A stretch of DNA of 64,000 nt from the NCBI GenBank assembly GCA_001247695.2, contig LGRX02033391.1, positions 1-64,000 on the forward strand, given 5' to 3'. Shown here piece by piece: positions 32,022 through 39,663 of this stretch; within the stretch, counting starts at the first letter, position 1; each line of letters starts with the position of its first letter. Made by a program: the position numbers and the translations under genes. The stretch comes from Cymbomonas tetramitiformis (Eukaryota > Chlorophyta > Pyramimonadophyceae > Pyramimonadales > Pyramimonadaceae). The notes beneath the pieces were generated by a model. It had not been told where the DNA came from. It was given only the letters and a program-made list of their open reading frames with translations, and did not search any database.

Positions 32022-32985
32022 TGGCAAGATAGGCTTCGATGGCCTAGCATTAGATGCGTACATTAATCCCATAACAGGACGGGGCAGGAATGTTTATGGA
32101 AACCCCCCCTTTGACGGTAAGGATAACAATAGCGCCACTTCTGCGGTTATGACAACGTTGGCACTCGGTGCGCGAGCGGCTCAAACCTCGTCAGGCTTCA
32201 CTGGTGTATGGATACTGCCCTTATCTGTAAAAAATCAAAAGAAGTGGATTGCGAAAGGGTATGAACTCGTTTTCAGGTTTCCTCGGGACACCATTCCCTT
32301 TATCCCGCACGGATACTGGACCGGAGATGAGCCGTACAAACTGCCGGGGAGTGGTTGCTACAAAGACGACTTTTCGGATGTAGTCATCATAGCGATAGAC
32401 AGCAACAAATATGAGCGTAAACCAACTTTTGACTGGAGGGCCACTCAAAAGAAGATAGCAAGATGGTTCATTAATGTCCTGCCGGAGTCTAAGATCACAA
32501 ACCGCAGGCTTGAAGCCACTGGACTTCCACTCTCAGCCTGGAGAGAAATCCTTGATGAAAGAGACCAAGTCATGCCTACCTCGCTCTGCCCGTGGCCTGT
32601 AAATGATACGCCGTTGCGGCCTGAAACCTTAAGCACATATTTTGGCGGCCACCATGACACTCACTATACTTCGGACAAGCTGAAACCCTTCAAGAGTACG
32701 ATACTGTGGCCCAAGGAGCTTACTCTTACGGGACACCTCCCAAAGCACTTTGACAAAGTGCTCCATATCGTGGGGGTTTCCAAAAGGAAAGTAAAACCAC
32801 TTATTAAGAAAATATCGAGGCTTTGTAGACACCACGTGAAAATCAGACGAAATATCTTCTTGAACGAGTTCACTGAGCCATCTAATGATGAACCGTGCCT
32901 CTCGAACATTGATATGACCCCCACCGTTACCGAAGAAAATGCGATTTTTGACACTCGTGAGCACTTCACAAACATCGTCACGTGA
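31921..32985 (+). CDS. LINE ORF4: DNA adenine methyltransferase-like protein
   Basis: An open frame overlapping the ORF3 end by about 100 bp, in the +1 frame. The convincing part starts near 32020 (NGKIGFDGLALDAYIN). It has an Asp-containing motif followed by YGNPPFDGK at about 32100, the NPP[FYW] motif IV of N6-adenine methyltransferases, then a hydrophobic strand (GVWILPLSV). The same Dam-like domain type is known in DIRS elements downstream of RNase H. Here it closes a LINE. About 150 basic residues follow without recognised motifs; it ends at TGA 32983-32985. No ATG suits the start, so expression by frameshift from ORF3 is likely. Substrate specificity is unknown. Confidence 0.65.
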   Translation: MSFLATPSMRTPNPCRRCIPTRKMKRALKPFCSNGKIGFDGLALDAYINPITGRGRNVYGNPPFDGKDNNSATSAVMTTLALGARAAQTSSGFTGVWILPLSVKNQKKWIAKGYELVFRFPRDTIPFIPHGYWTGDEPYKLPGSGCYKDDFSDVVIIAIDSNKYERKPTFDWRATQKKIARWFINVLPESKITNRRLEATGLPLSAWREILDERDQVMPTSLCPWPVNDTPLRPETLSTYFGGHHDTHYTSDKLKPFKSTILWPKELTLTGHLPKHFDKVLHIVGVSKRKVKPLIKKISRLCRHHVKIRRNIFLNEFTEPSNDEPCLSNIDMTPTVTEENAIFDTREHFTNIVT

Positions 32986-33407
32986 GATTTCATGACTAAA
33001 TGTGATTCTCCCCTTTGGGGGTAGGGGTCTCCCCCCTCCCTACCCCCCTCCCTCCACCCCCGCCGTCCATCCGCCTCACCACCGCCCCCCTTTTCCTTCT
33101 TCCTCATCCAACTGCCCCCCTAGTTCTTCGTCTCCCCTCCACCACCGCCGGGCAGCAGCCAGCCGCTCCACTTCCGCTCGTTCCGCTCGGGCTGCTGACC
33201 GCCTGCCGGCTAGCCTTTTTGGCGCATACCGCGTTTTTTTGCTAGTTGTGCTTTCCTCAGTAGGCTACTGAGATGAGCTACATTGTAGCGCACCATGTGT
33301 GAGGGAGTAGCCCCTAGCTTCTGCTAGCCTGCCTTGTGCAGGGTTACAGCTTCCCAGGACCGTGTCCGTACACCCGGTGTAAATGTAATATTATTATTAT
33401 TATTATT
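32986..33407 (+). other. LINE 3' untranslated region and (ATT)n tail
   Basis: A strongly pyrimidine-rich block (33010-33160) is followed by a unique part containing GATGAGC, GTAGCCCCTAG, CCAGGACCG and GGTGTAAATGT, then the (ATT)n tail. The same order of words occurs at 40920-41350, marking a second, truncated relative. Confidence 0.8.
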
Positions 33408-33414
33408 GCGGAGT

Positions 33415-34637
33415 GGGAGCCGACTCGGCAGTGGGGGCCTGACGTGGACGTACGTCTCGACGAGTCTGCTCGGCTCGGCGTGCACGAGTTTTCGGAGGCC
33501 TTGCGTTCCGAACCGGTGCGTCGGTACTAACTTCATGAGGGGGGCCCTGAGCTCTCCGGCTGGTGGACGGGTCGGCACAGTGGAGATCGTGAGTACCTCA
33601 CGGACCATTGGTGTACCCCTGAGGGGGTCCTTGCTCCGGTCATAGATGCCTCTGGTTGGCAAGGGGGTATTGCCCTTCGTGATTGGAGGCACATTGTGGA
33701 CTTCCCGGTGGAGGAACGGGCCCCTCACAAGAGCTCTAACTTCCGGGAGGCTAGTACGGCTGCGGCGGCTGTGGAGCTTTTGGGTCCGAGCCATCGTGGT
33801 GAGCGCCTCCTGCTCAGGACGGACAATACGACTACGATGAGCATGGTCAACAAGCAGGGCACTATGGCCCCAGACTTGTGGCCGGTTTGTAAGCGTATGT
33901 TCGACTCGGCTGCTCTCTACGACCTGGACTTGGCTGCTGAGCATATCCCGGGTGTTGAGAACTGGCTGTCAGATGGTCTTTCGAGATATGTCCGGCGGAA
34001 GGACTGCTCTGATTGGCAGTATCGCAGAGACGAGTTTGAGTCCATTGCTGACACGATGGCTATGCCTTTCACTTTGGACGGCGGGGCGGACCCGGTTGGG
34101 ACTAATGCCCATCTGCCTCGTTATCGTTCTGTGGTCGATGGATTCACCCGATCACCTGTGGATGGGGAGCACGTGTACTCGAACCCCGATTATGCATGCG
34201 TTCGGGAGTATCTGGAGCACTTCCTTGCGTGCCAGAGGAGGTCACCCTTCGGGACGGCGGGCACGTTCGTTCTCCCGGTGTGGGACACCTATGACTGGTG
34301 GCCGTTGTTGAAGGGGGCCCACGTGCTGCGGGTGTACCCGACGGGGTCGGACCTGTTCACGTCACCTGAGTGGCGGAATCTGGCTGCGGGTGATGGCACG
34401 TATGCTTTCGGTGCGGAGCGGGCCTTCAGGGGCTCCACTCACTGGCCGGTGGTTGTGGTCCACTTTCCCCCCCTTCTTCCCGGCAGGCGAGACCGTGCGG
34501 CACCTGAAGGCTCGTGTACACCATCTTCACTCAGAGCTCGGCGGGCGGTGCCCGTGCTTACGGGGGACCCGGCACATGACCGTATGCTTATGTCTCGTGT
34601 GCCGCCGACTTATGTGTCGAAGCTGTGCCGGGATTGA
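33415..34637 (+). CDS. DIRS-2 pol, 3' half: RNase H - methyltransferase-like; one in-frame stop
   Basis: Continuation of the DIRS-2 pol frame after the LINE; the codon TGG spans the duplicated target. The reading frame is open except for one TAA at 33528-33530, which ends the first 38 codons and then the same frame continues. RNase H residues visible: VIDASGWQGG (about 33636), SSNFREAST (about 33730) and RTDNTTTMSMV (about 33820), then HIPGVENWLSDGLSR. The methyltransferase-like part (about 34070-34470) has YSNPDYACV in place of NPP[FY] and the partner segment GTFVLPVWD. It ends at TGA. The stop and the LINE make this copy's pol defective. Confidence 0.85.
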
Positions 34638-34743
34638 GATCGGACTCACGGGCATGGTCCGGTGATTGGGCTGCTGGGCCGGAGCTGCGGGGTGGAGGCA
34701 GGGGGCACATGCCCTCACACGGCTGACTTCCCGCCTGTTGGCC

Positions 34744-35826
34744 ATGCGGACGAGGGACTCCACGGACACGGTGCACGCTCGGGGCATCCGTGATATTTCC
34801 TTCTTCCTCGGGCATTTCGGTGGCACCACGTTGCCCGCCACGGTGGAGGAGGTCTTGGGGTATGCGGGCTATGCGGTGGAGCTGCGGGAGTTCCGGCTGG
34901 ACTCCTCGTCGGTCCGCACTTACGTCTCGGGTGTTTCCGCCTGGCATGTGGAGATGTCTGCGGTGTTGCGGGCTTGTGGCATGCGTGACTCTGTTGGCCT
35001 GCCATGCAGGTTGCAGAACCCGTGCAAGGCCTCTCTGGTGGGGACGATCCTGCGGGTCTTGGATAAGCACTACAAGAAGCCGTCCTCTGCGAAGTCGTGC
35101 TGGACTCTTGTGCAGTGGGTGACCATCTATCGGTATGGCTTCGTCATCGCTCGCCGGTCGGGTAGGCACCACCGGCTCCTCTTTTTGTTTTGCACGGTGG
35201 GTTGCCTTCGGCCTACAGGCACGAGGTACCTCCGTGTGTTCTATCGCCTTCGACGCTGCTCAAAGGGGGTGTCCATTGAGTTCTACTCCCCGGAGGACGT
35301 TTCCATTCCGCACGTTGTGGTGGTTCGTGCGGACGGGGACCTGCGGCCCTATGTTCGGGGCAGGCTGCAGCGGGATAAGAACGTGGATGCTCGGAGGCCC
35401 CGTTACTTCTACCTGCCGGAGCACATCCCTGGGCTGGGCTGCAGCCCGGTGGCTCTGTTGGAGGAGTACGTTCTGCGGGAACGTGTGTCATCGGGGGGGC
35501 TGCTGTTTGCGGCGCCTAAAGGGGCTTCGGGGTGGTATCCGGGGCCCTATATAGGGCACGGCCGTGCCTTTGTGCGGGCCTACGGGCGTGCCTACCCCGG
35601 TGCTCGGGATGGGCGCCTCTATGGTGGTGGCAGTGCCCGGAAGTCTTTGGGCCAGTGGCTTTGGACGTATGGGTGGGCCAGCCGTATGATTTCCGACGTC
35701 GGGGGTTGGTACACCCCCAAGACGGCTATGGACCTCTATTTCACGACACACCGCACCACCATATTGCAGGCATTGGAGCAGCTTGGTAGTGTTACGTCTC
35801 TTGTGACTGTGTCCCACTTGCGGTGA
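34744..35826 (+). CDS. DIRS-2 tyrosine recombinase
   Basis: Integrase of DIRS-2. The frame is open from 34666; the first ATG is 34744 (MRTRDSTDTV), chosen as the start. Core-binding helices contain LREFRLDSSSVRTYVSGV. In the catalytic domain the first Arg is in TVGCLRPTGTRYL (about 35200). The second box reads GGGSARKSLGQWL (about 35630), with Ser in place of the usual His of HxxR. Trp and the nucleophile Tyr are in GGWYTPKTAMDLYF (about 35705-35745). The set is close to complete and could be active. It ends at TGA 35824-35826. Confidence 0.85.
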   Translation: MRTRDSTDTVHARGIRDISFFLGHFGGTTLPATVEEVLGYAGYAVELREFRLDSSSVRTYVSGVSAWHVEMSAVLRACGMRDSVGLPCRLQNPCKASLVGTILRVLDKHYKKPSSAKSCWTLVQWVTIYRYGFVIARRSGRHHRLLFLFCTVGCLRPTGTRYLRVFYRLRRCSKGVSIEFYSPEDVSIPHVVVVRADGDLRPYVRGRLQRDKNVDARRPRYFYLPEHIPGLGCSPVALLEEYVLRERVSSGGLLFAAPKGASGWYPGPYIGHGRAFVRAYGRAYPGARDGRLYGGGSARKSLGQWLWTYGWASRMISDVGGWYTPKTAMDLYFTTHRTTILQALEQLGSVTSLVTVSHLR

Positions 35827-36195
35827 TGTGCAGGGTGCCTGGCGGAATTGCCCCCGGATCTGGCAGCTACGGTGCAGGCGGGGCTGGCGGCTGCAGGTGG
35901 AGGTGTGTTGCTGCGGGGTCAGATTGGTGACCACTACTTCTGCGAGCCGTATAATATGGCAATGGCTACGGAGCGGCCATTGGGTGCTGGTGACGATGAT
36001 CATGCATCTTCTTGTGGCTGCTCTGACTGTGAGTATATTGCGGCTTGGAGGCAGTGGGGCCAGGGTGGCAGTGATTCAGATCATTCATCGGATTCTCTCT
36101 GGTGCCCGTGTGGAGACGGCGGGGCAGATTGTCCGGCAGAATCTCTCTGATGTTGTGCTCGTATCCTTTACTGTTACATTGCTGAGATGGTGGGA
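35827..36195 (+). other. DIRS-2 3' non-coding region before B1
   Basis: Two short overlapping plus-strand frames (35828-36202 and 35848-36150) are present, the second beginning MPPDLAATVQAGLAAAGGG. They have no recognisable domain and may be chance frames or a small accessory ORF. Confidence 0.4.
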
Positions 36196-36328
36196 CAGTT
36201 GAGCCTTGCTGAACTGCTTTCAGCCTGGCCCAGCTGTTTTGGGTTCGGATTACAGCACACATCCGTTCGTTGTACAAAGCATTTGTTTATTCCTACTGAA
36301 GTGTAAATCTGATATTACTGCAAAGAAA
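36196..36328 (+). repeat. DIRS-2 split direct repeat B1
   Basis: A 133-bp repeat matched at 36764-36896 (offset 568). It starts CAGTTGAGCCTTGCTG and ends AAGAAA, running directly into A2. Confidence 0.92.
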
Positions 36329-36741
36329 GGCAAGGTGCAACCGACAGAATGAGGAGAAACGACGCTGTTCTGAATTTTTCTTGGCAGATACAAAATAGCA
36401 GATTTCAGGGGGCCCCTCTTAGGCCCGAAATTTTGGATTTCGTTCACTGTGGTAACCGTCGATTCACAGAGACAATTTTAATTGGATTTCGTTCGCTGTA
36501 GCATTCAGTCGAGACTATTCGTTCACTGTACGGTTCAGATTGAGTTACAGAGACAGTTTTTATACCTAAGAGCCACTGGCAGTATGACAGATTGACAGTT
36601 GGCAGCCTAGAGACAAGACCGTCGGAGAGTGCTCGTGCAAGCAGCTAAATAACCTAGCCTTCGGAGACCTCTGTGTTTTGGGAACTTCAGCCCAAATAGT
36701 AACTCTCTAGCTAACAATATTTCTTTGATTTATAAGAGACA
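36329..36741 (+). repeat. DIRS-2 split direct repeat A2
   Basis: Second copy of A1, fused to B1 on its left. A 22-bp spacer (36742-36763) separates it from B2. Confidence 0.93.
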
Positions 36742-36763
36742 CCCGACCCGGCCCTCCCATGGC

Positions 36764-36896
36764 CAGTTGAGCCTTGCTGAACTGCTTTCAGCCTGGCCCA
36801 GCTGTTTTGGGTTTGGATTACAGCACACATCCGTTCGTTGTACAAAGCATTTGTTTATTCCTACTGAAGTGTAAATCTGATATTACTGCGAAGAAA
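36764..36896 (+). repeat. DIRS-2 split direct repeat B2 and right end
   Basis: Second copy of B1, with two differences that I saw (TTC to TTT in GGGTT.GGATT; GCAAAG to GCGAAG). It ends where the 24-bp array resumes. Confidence 0.92.
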
Positions 36897-37733
36897 ATTT
36901 CTGGCGCACTGCATTTGAGCATTTCTGGCGCAATACATCTGCACATTTCTGGCGCACTGCATCTGCATCTCAATGGCGCACTGCATCTGCATCTCACTGG
37001 CACACTGCATCCGCATCTCACTGGCACAATGCATCCGCATCTCACTGCCGCACTGTATATGCACATCTCAGCACCGCATCAGCACATTCTGGCGCACTGC
37101 ATCTGCATCTCACTGGCGCGCCGCATTTGAATCTCACATCTCACTGGCGCACTGCATTTGCATCTCACTGACGCGCATTTGCACATTTCTGGCGCACTGC
37201 ACCCGCATCGCAATGGCGCACTGCATCTGCGTCTCACATCTCACTGGCACACTGCATCTGCATTTCACTGGCGCACTGCATCTGCACATTCTGACGCATT
37301 GCATCTGCATCTCAAGGGCGCACTGCATCTGCATCTCACATCTCGTTGGCGCACCGCATTTGCATCTCATGGCGCACTGCATCTGCACATTTCTGGCGCA
37401 CTGCATCACGCACATCTCCGGCGCACTGCGTTTGCACATTTCTGGCGCACTGCGTTTGCGCATTTCGCATTTGCATCTCACGGCACACTGCATTGCACAT
37501 TTCCAGCGCATGCATCATTTTGGCGCATTGCATGCATCTCTGGAGCACCGCATCTCATCTCATCTGCACATTTCTGGCGCATCTGCACAGCATCAGCATT
37601 TCTGGCGCATTGCATCTGCATCTCACTGGCACACATACGCATCTCACTGGCGCACTGCATCTGCACATTTCAGGCGCATTGCATCTGCATCTCACTGGCG
37701 CACTGCATCTGCATCTCACATCTCGTTGGGTCA
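36897..37733. repeat. 24-bp tandem array, right part
   Basis: The continuation of the 16010-16535 array, with units such as ATTTCTGGCGCACTGCATCT alternating with ATCTCACTGGCGCACTGCAT. The long frames through it on both strands are products of the 24-bp period. The plus frame runs on by chance into the RT fragment at 37734. Confidence 0.93.
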
Positions 37734-38609
37734 AGGGTGCTCCCGTACATGGACGACATCCTGTTGCTGCTGAGCAGCAGGATCGAGGCGCTTAGGGCGC
37801 GCGAGTTGACATCTCGGGTCTTGATGAGACTCGGATTAAGCCGCAACGAGAAGAAGGGGCAATGGGAGCCCACACAGCTGGTGGAGCACCTCGGGTTGGA
37901 GGTGGACCTCAAGGCGGGACAGTTCCGCGTTACGCCGGCGAGGCTGCAGAAGATTCACTTGCAGGCCAAGGCGCTTCTCAGCGAGGCGTCGAGGCAACGG
38001 CGGTGGCTGCCAGCGCGGAGGATTGCAGCGTTCGCGGGACTGTGCCAGTCCGTGTATCTGGCAGTCCCTCCGGCGAGACTGTATCTCAGAGAGCTGCACT
38101 TCGTGCTGACCACCAAGCGGGGATGGGGCGCGAAGGTGAAGCTGACAAGGCAGGCGTGGGGCGACATCGAGTGGTGGCTCAGGCTGCCGGCTCAGAGCCG
38201 GTGGAACGGTCGCAAGATCTGGCGCAGCCACACCGACGCCTCTCTGTTTGCGTGGGGCGGGGTGCTGAACCTCAAGCACGCCGCAAGAGGATTCTGGTCC
38301 GACGAGCTGCGGCACCTGCATATCACGCACCTGGAGCTGGAGGCCGTGTACAAAACGGTGCAATCCTTCCTGAGTGAGCTCACCGGCAAGGTAGTTCGCC
38401 TCTACTGCGACAACCAGGCGGTGGTGGCCATGCTCTCGCACTTCACCTCGCGCAACCCGGAGCTGATGCAGCGAATGCGAAGGCTGTGGATCCTCCTGGA
38501 CTTAAACGACATCGAGCTCCAGGCGAGGTACATCAGAAGCGAGGCAAACGAGTGGGCCGACCGCCTGTCCAGGGACAAGGACCTCGACGATTGGAGGCTG
38601 AACCGCTAG
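37734..38609 (+). CDS. DIRS-3 reverse transcriptase (3' end) and RNase H
   Basis: Begins in RT at LPYMDDILLLLSS (about 37746), so the upstream RT blocks are missing. RT thumb/connection: VEHLGLEVDLKAGQFRVTP. RNase H: SHTDASLFAWGG (about 38230), ITHLELEAVYK (about 38325), LYCDNQAVVAML (about 38400) and ANEWADRLSRD (about 38550). It ends at TAG 38607-38609. The apparent longer frame to its left belongs to the 24-bp array. As it stands it is a pseudogene fragment. Confidence 0.88.
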   Translation, partial: RVLPYMDDILLLLSSRIEALRARELTSRVLMRLGLSRNEKKGQWEPTQLVEHLGLEVDLKAGQFRVTPARLQKIHLQAKALLSEASRQRRWLPARRIAAFAGLCQSVYLAVPPARLYLRELHFVLTTKRGWGAKVKLTRQAWGDIEWWLRLPAQSRWNGRKIWRSHTDASLFAWGGVLNLKHAARGFWSDELRHLHITHLELEAVYKTVQSFLSELTGKVVRLYCDNQAVVAMLSHFTSRNPELMQRMRRLWILLDLNDIELQARYIRSEANEWADRLSRDKDLDDWRLNR

Positions 38610-39021
38610 CAGGTGGTTCCAGTGGGCAGAGCGGGAGTGGCACCGGCACACCGTGGACCGGTTCGCCTCAAAGCTCTCCGCCCATCTGCCTCGGTACTAC
38701 GGGCAATGGCACGACCCGGGGTGCGAGGGAGTGGACTCTTTGGCCTACTCCTGGCTAGGAGAGGTCAACTGGGTAAACCCGCCCTGGTCCCTCCTCGACG
38801 AGGTGGCGCACAAGCTGCGGGAAGAGGGGTGCGCAGCCACGGTGGTGGCGCCCTACTGGCCCGGGAAGATGTGGTTCCAGCAGCTGGAGGCCATGGCCGA
38901 CGAGGTGGTGATCCTGCTATGGGGCAGGGACCTCTTTACTCCCAGCAGGCTCCGGGGGTCCGAGCTGCTCGGGGCCTCAAAGTGGGACGCCATCATGTTC
39001 CGCATTTCCGCCTCCCGGTGA
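38610..39021 (+). CDS. DIRS-3 methyltransferase-like domain
   Basis: A Dam-like domain typical of DIRS elements: DRFASKLSAHLPRYYG (from about 38653), an intact motif IV in VNWVNPPWSLLDE (about 38770), and ATVVAPYWPGKMWFQQL after it. Unlike DIRS-1 and DIRS-2 the NPPW motif is complete. It is in a different frame from RNase H, so it is either frameshifted or separately expressed. It ends at TGA 39019-39021. Confidence 0.8.
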
Positions 39022-39084
39022 GCCATTACCAGCGGGATGGGGGGCGGGCGGCAGAGCGCGCCCCGCGGGCGGAGCCTGCTCGAG

Positions 39085-39278
39085 GCTGCAGGGTGAAGGT
39101 ATATTGGCGGTTGGATGATGCTTGGTACGCGGGCACGGTGGGCGACACGGGGCCGGACGGCAAGACCCACATTGCCTACGAGGATGGAGATGAGGAGCAC
39201 TTGGACATGGCCAAGGAGCGGTACGAGGTGATCCCGGCAGCGGTGCAAGAGGTGAGCGACTGGGATGTGGCGCTATAG
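39085..39278 (+). CDS. Tudor/Agenet- or chromo-like domain in DIRS-3
   Basis: A compact domain of about 55 residues: VKVYWRLDDAWYAGTV, then GKTHIAYEDGDEEHLDM. The aromatic-rich beta pattern W..D..WY.G.V....G...V.Y.DGD.E is typical of Tudor/Agenet-like modules, which bind methylated histones or arginines. It lies between the methyltransferase and recombinase parts and ends at TAG 39276-39278, after which the recombinase continues in the same frame. Such a reader could guide integration to particular chromatin; that is inference. Confidence 0.65.
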
Positions 39279-39663
39279 CAACGCTGGAGGGGTGAGCTGG
39301 GGAGCAGCTCCCTCACGGAGCTGGCAGTGCAGATGCAGGGTGCGGCGCTGGGCAGCAAGACGGTGGGCAACTACCGGCCGAAGGCTCGTGCCTTCATGAC
39401 ATTCTGTGAGGCAGAAGGCAGGGAGTGGCTCCCGGCAACGGAGGCCACGGTGAGGCTGTACATTGCCCAGATGTTGGACAAGGGCACGGTGCAGGCGTCC
39501 AACACGCAGCCTTACCTCTCCGCCATCAACAACTACCACGAGGACATGGGGCTCCCCGGACCTGCAAAGGGCCGGGCGGTCTCCAGGGCAGTGAAGGGCA
39601 TGTCCCGCCTGCAGGTGCAGGCAGCTGATGCCGCAGGTGAGGAGCAGCCGGTGCGGACCTGGG
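39279..39663 (+). pseudogene. DIRS-3 tyrosine recombinase, N-terminal domain only
   Basis: In frame with the Tudor-like part after one TAG. It shows the core-binding pattern of tyrosine recombinases (LTELAVQMQGAALGSKT, YRPKARAFMTFCE, YLSAINNYHEDMG). Similarity stops near 39660 and the catalytic domain with R-HxxR-Y is missing, probably displaced by the LINE fragment to the right. Confidence 0.75.

Larger units (their letters stand above)
21368..33407 (+). mobile_element. 12-kb LINE with Ulp1 protease, APE endonuclease, RT, RNase H and methyltransferase-like ORFs
   Basis: A non-LTR retrotransposon inserted in DIRS-2 pol. It is flanked by the direct repeat GCGGAGT (21361-21367 and 33408-33414) and ends in an (ATT)n tail at about 33389-33407, as in LINE clades with short-repeat tails. 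Four ORFs run in order, and ORF2/3 and ORF3/4 each overlap by about 100 bp. The ORFs are AT-richer than DIRS-2 on both sides, which makes the boundaries clear. ORF1 has no ATG at the very start, so the copy may be slightly 5'-truncated. Ulp1-bearing LINEs (NeSL-like) are known, but this size and gene set are unusual. Confidence 0.9.
16536..36896 (+). mobile_element. DIRS-2: DIRS-like retroelement split by a LINE
   Basis: A second DIRS-like element, unrelated in sequence to DIRS-1. It again has split direct repeats A1 - gag - pol - recombinase - B1 - A2 - B2. Its flanks GGCAC and ATTTCTGGCGC rejoin to a normal unit of the 24-bp array, so insertion left no target duplication. A LINE (21368-33407) lies inside pol; without it and its 7-bp duplication the element is about 8.3 kb. 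The split halves of pol rejoin in frame through the duplicated GCGGAGT. Confidence 0.92.
37734..39663 (+). mobile_element. DIRS-3: truncated DIRS-like element
   Basis: A third DIRS-like element, different from the first two. It is cut on the left inside RT (just before YMDDI) and on the right inside the tyrosine recombinase (only its N-terminal domain remains). The order RT - RNase H - methyltransferase - Tudor-like - recombinase is preserved. The left edge abuts the 24-bp array and the right edge abuts a LINE 3' fragment. No terminal repeats remain. Confidence 0.85.

Noticed and set aside
37158..38609. RT protein with a 200-residue repeat N-terminus
   Set aside because: The N-terminal part is the 24-bp array read in an open frame. 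The real RT fragment starts about 37734 and is truncated.
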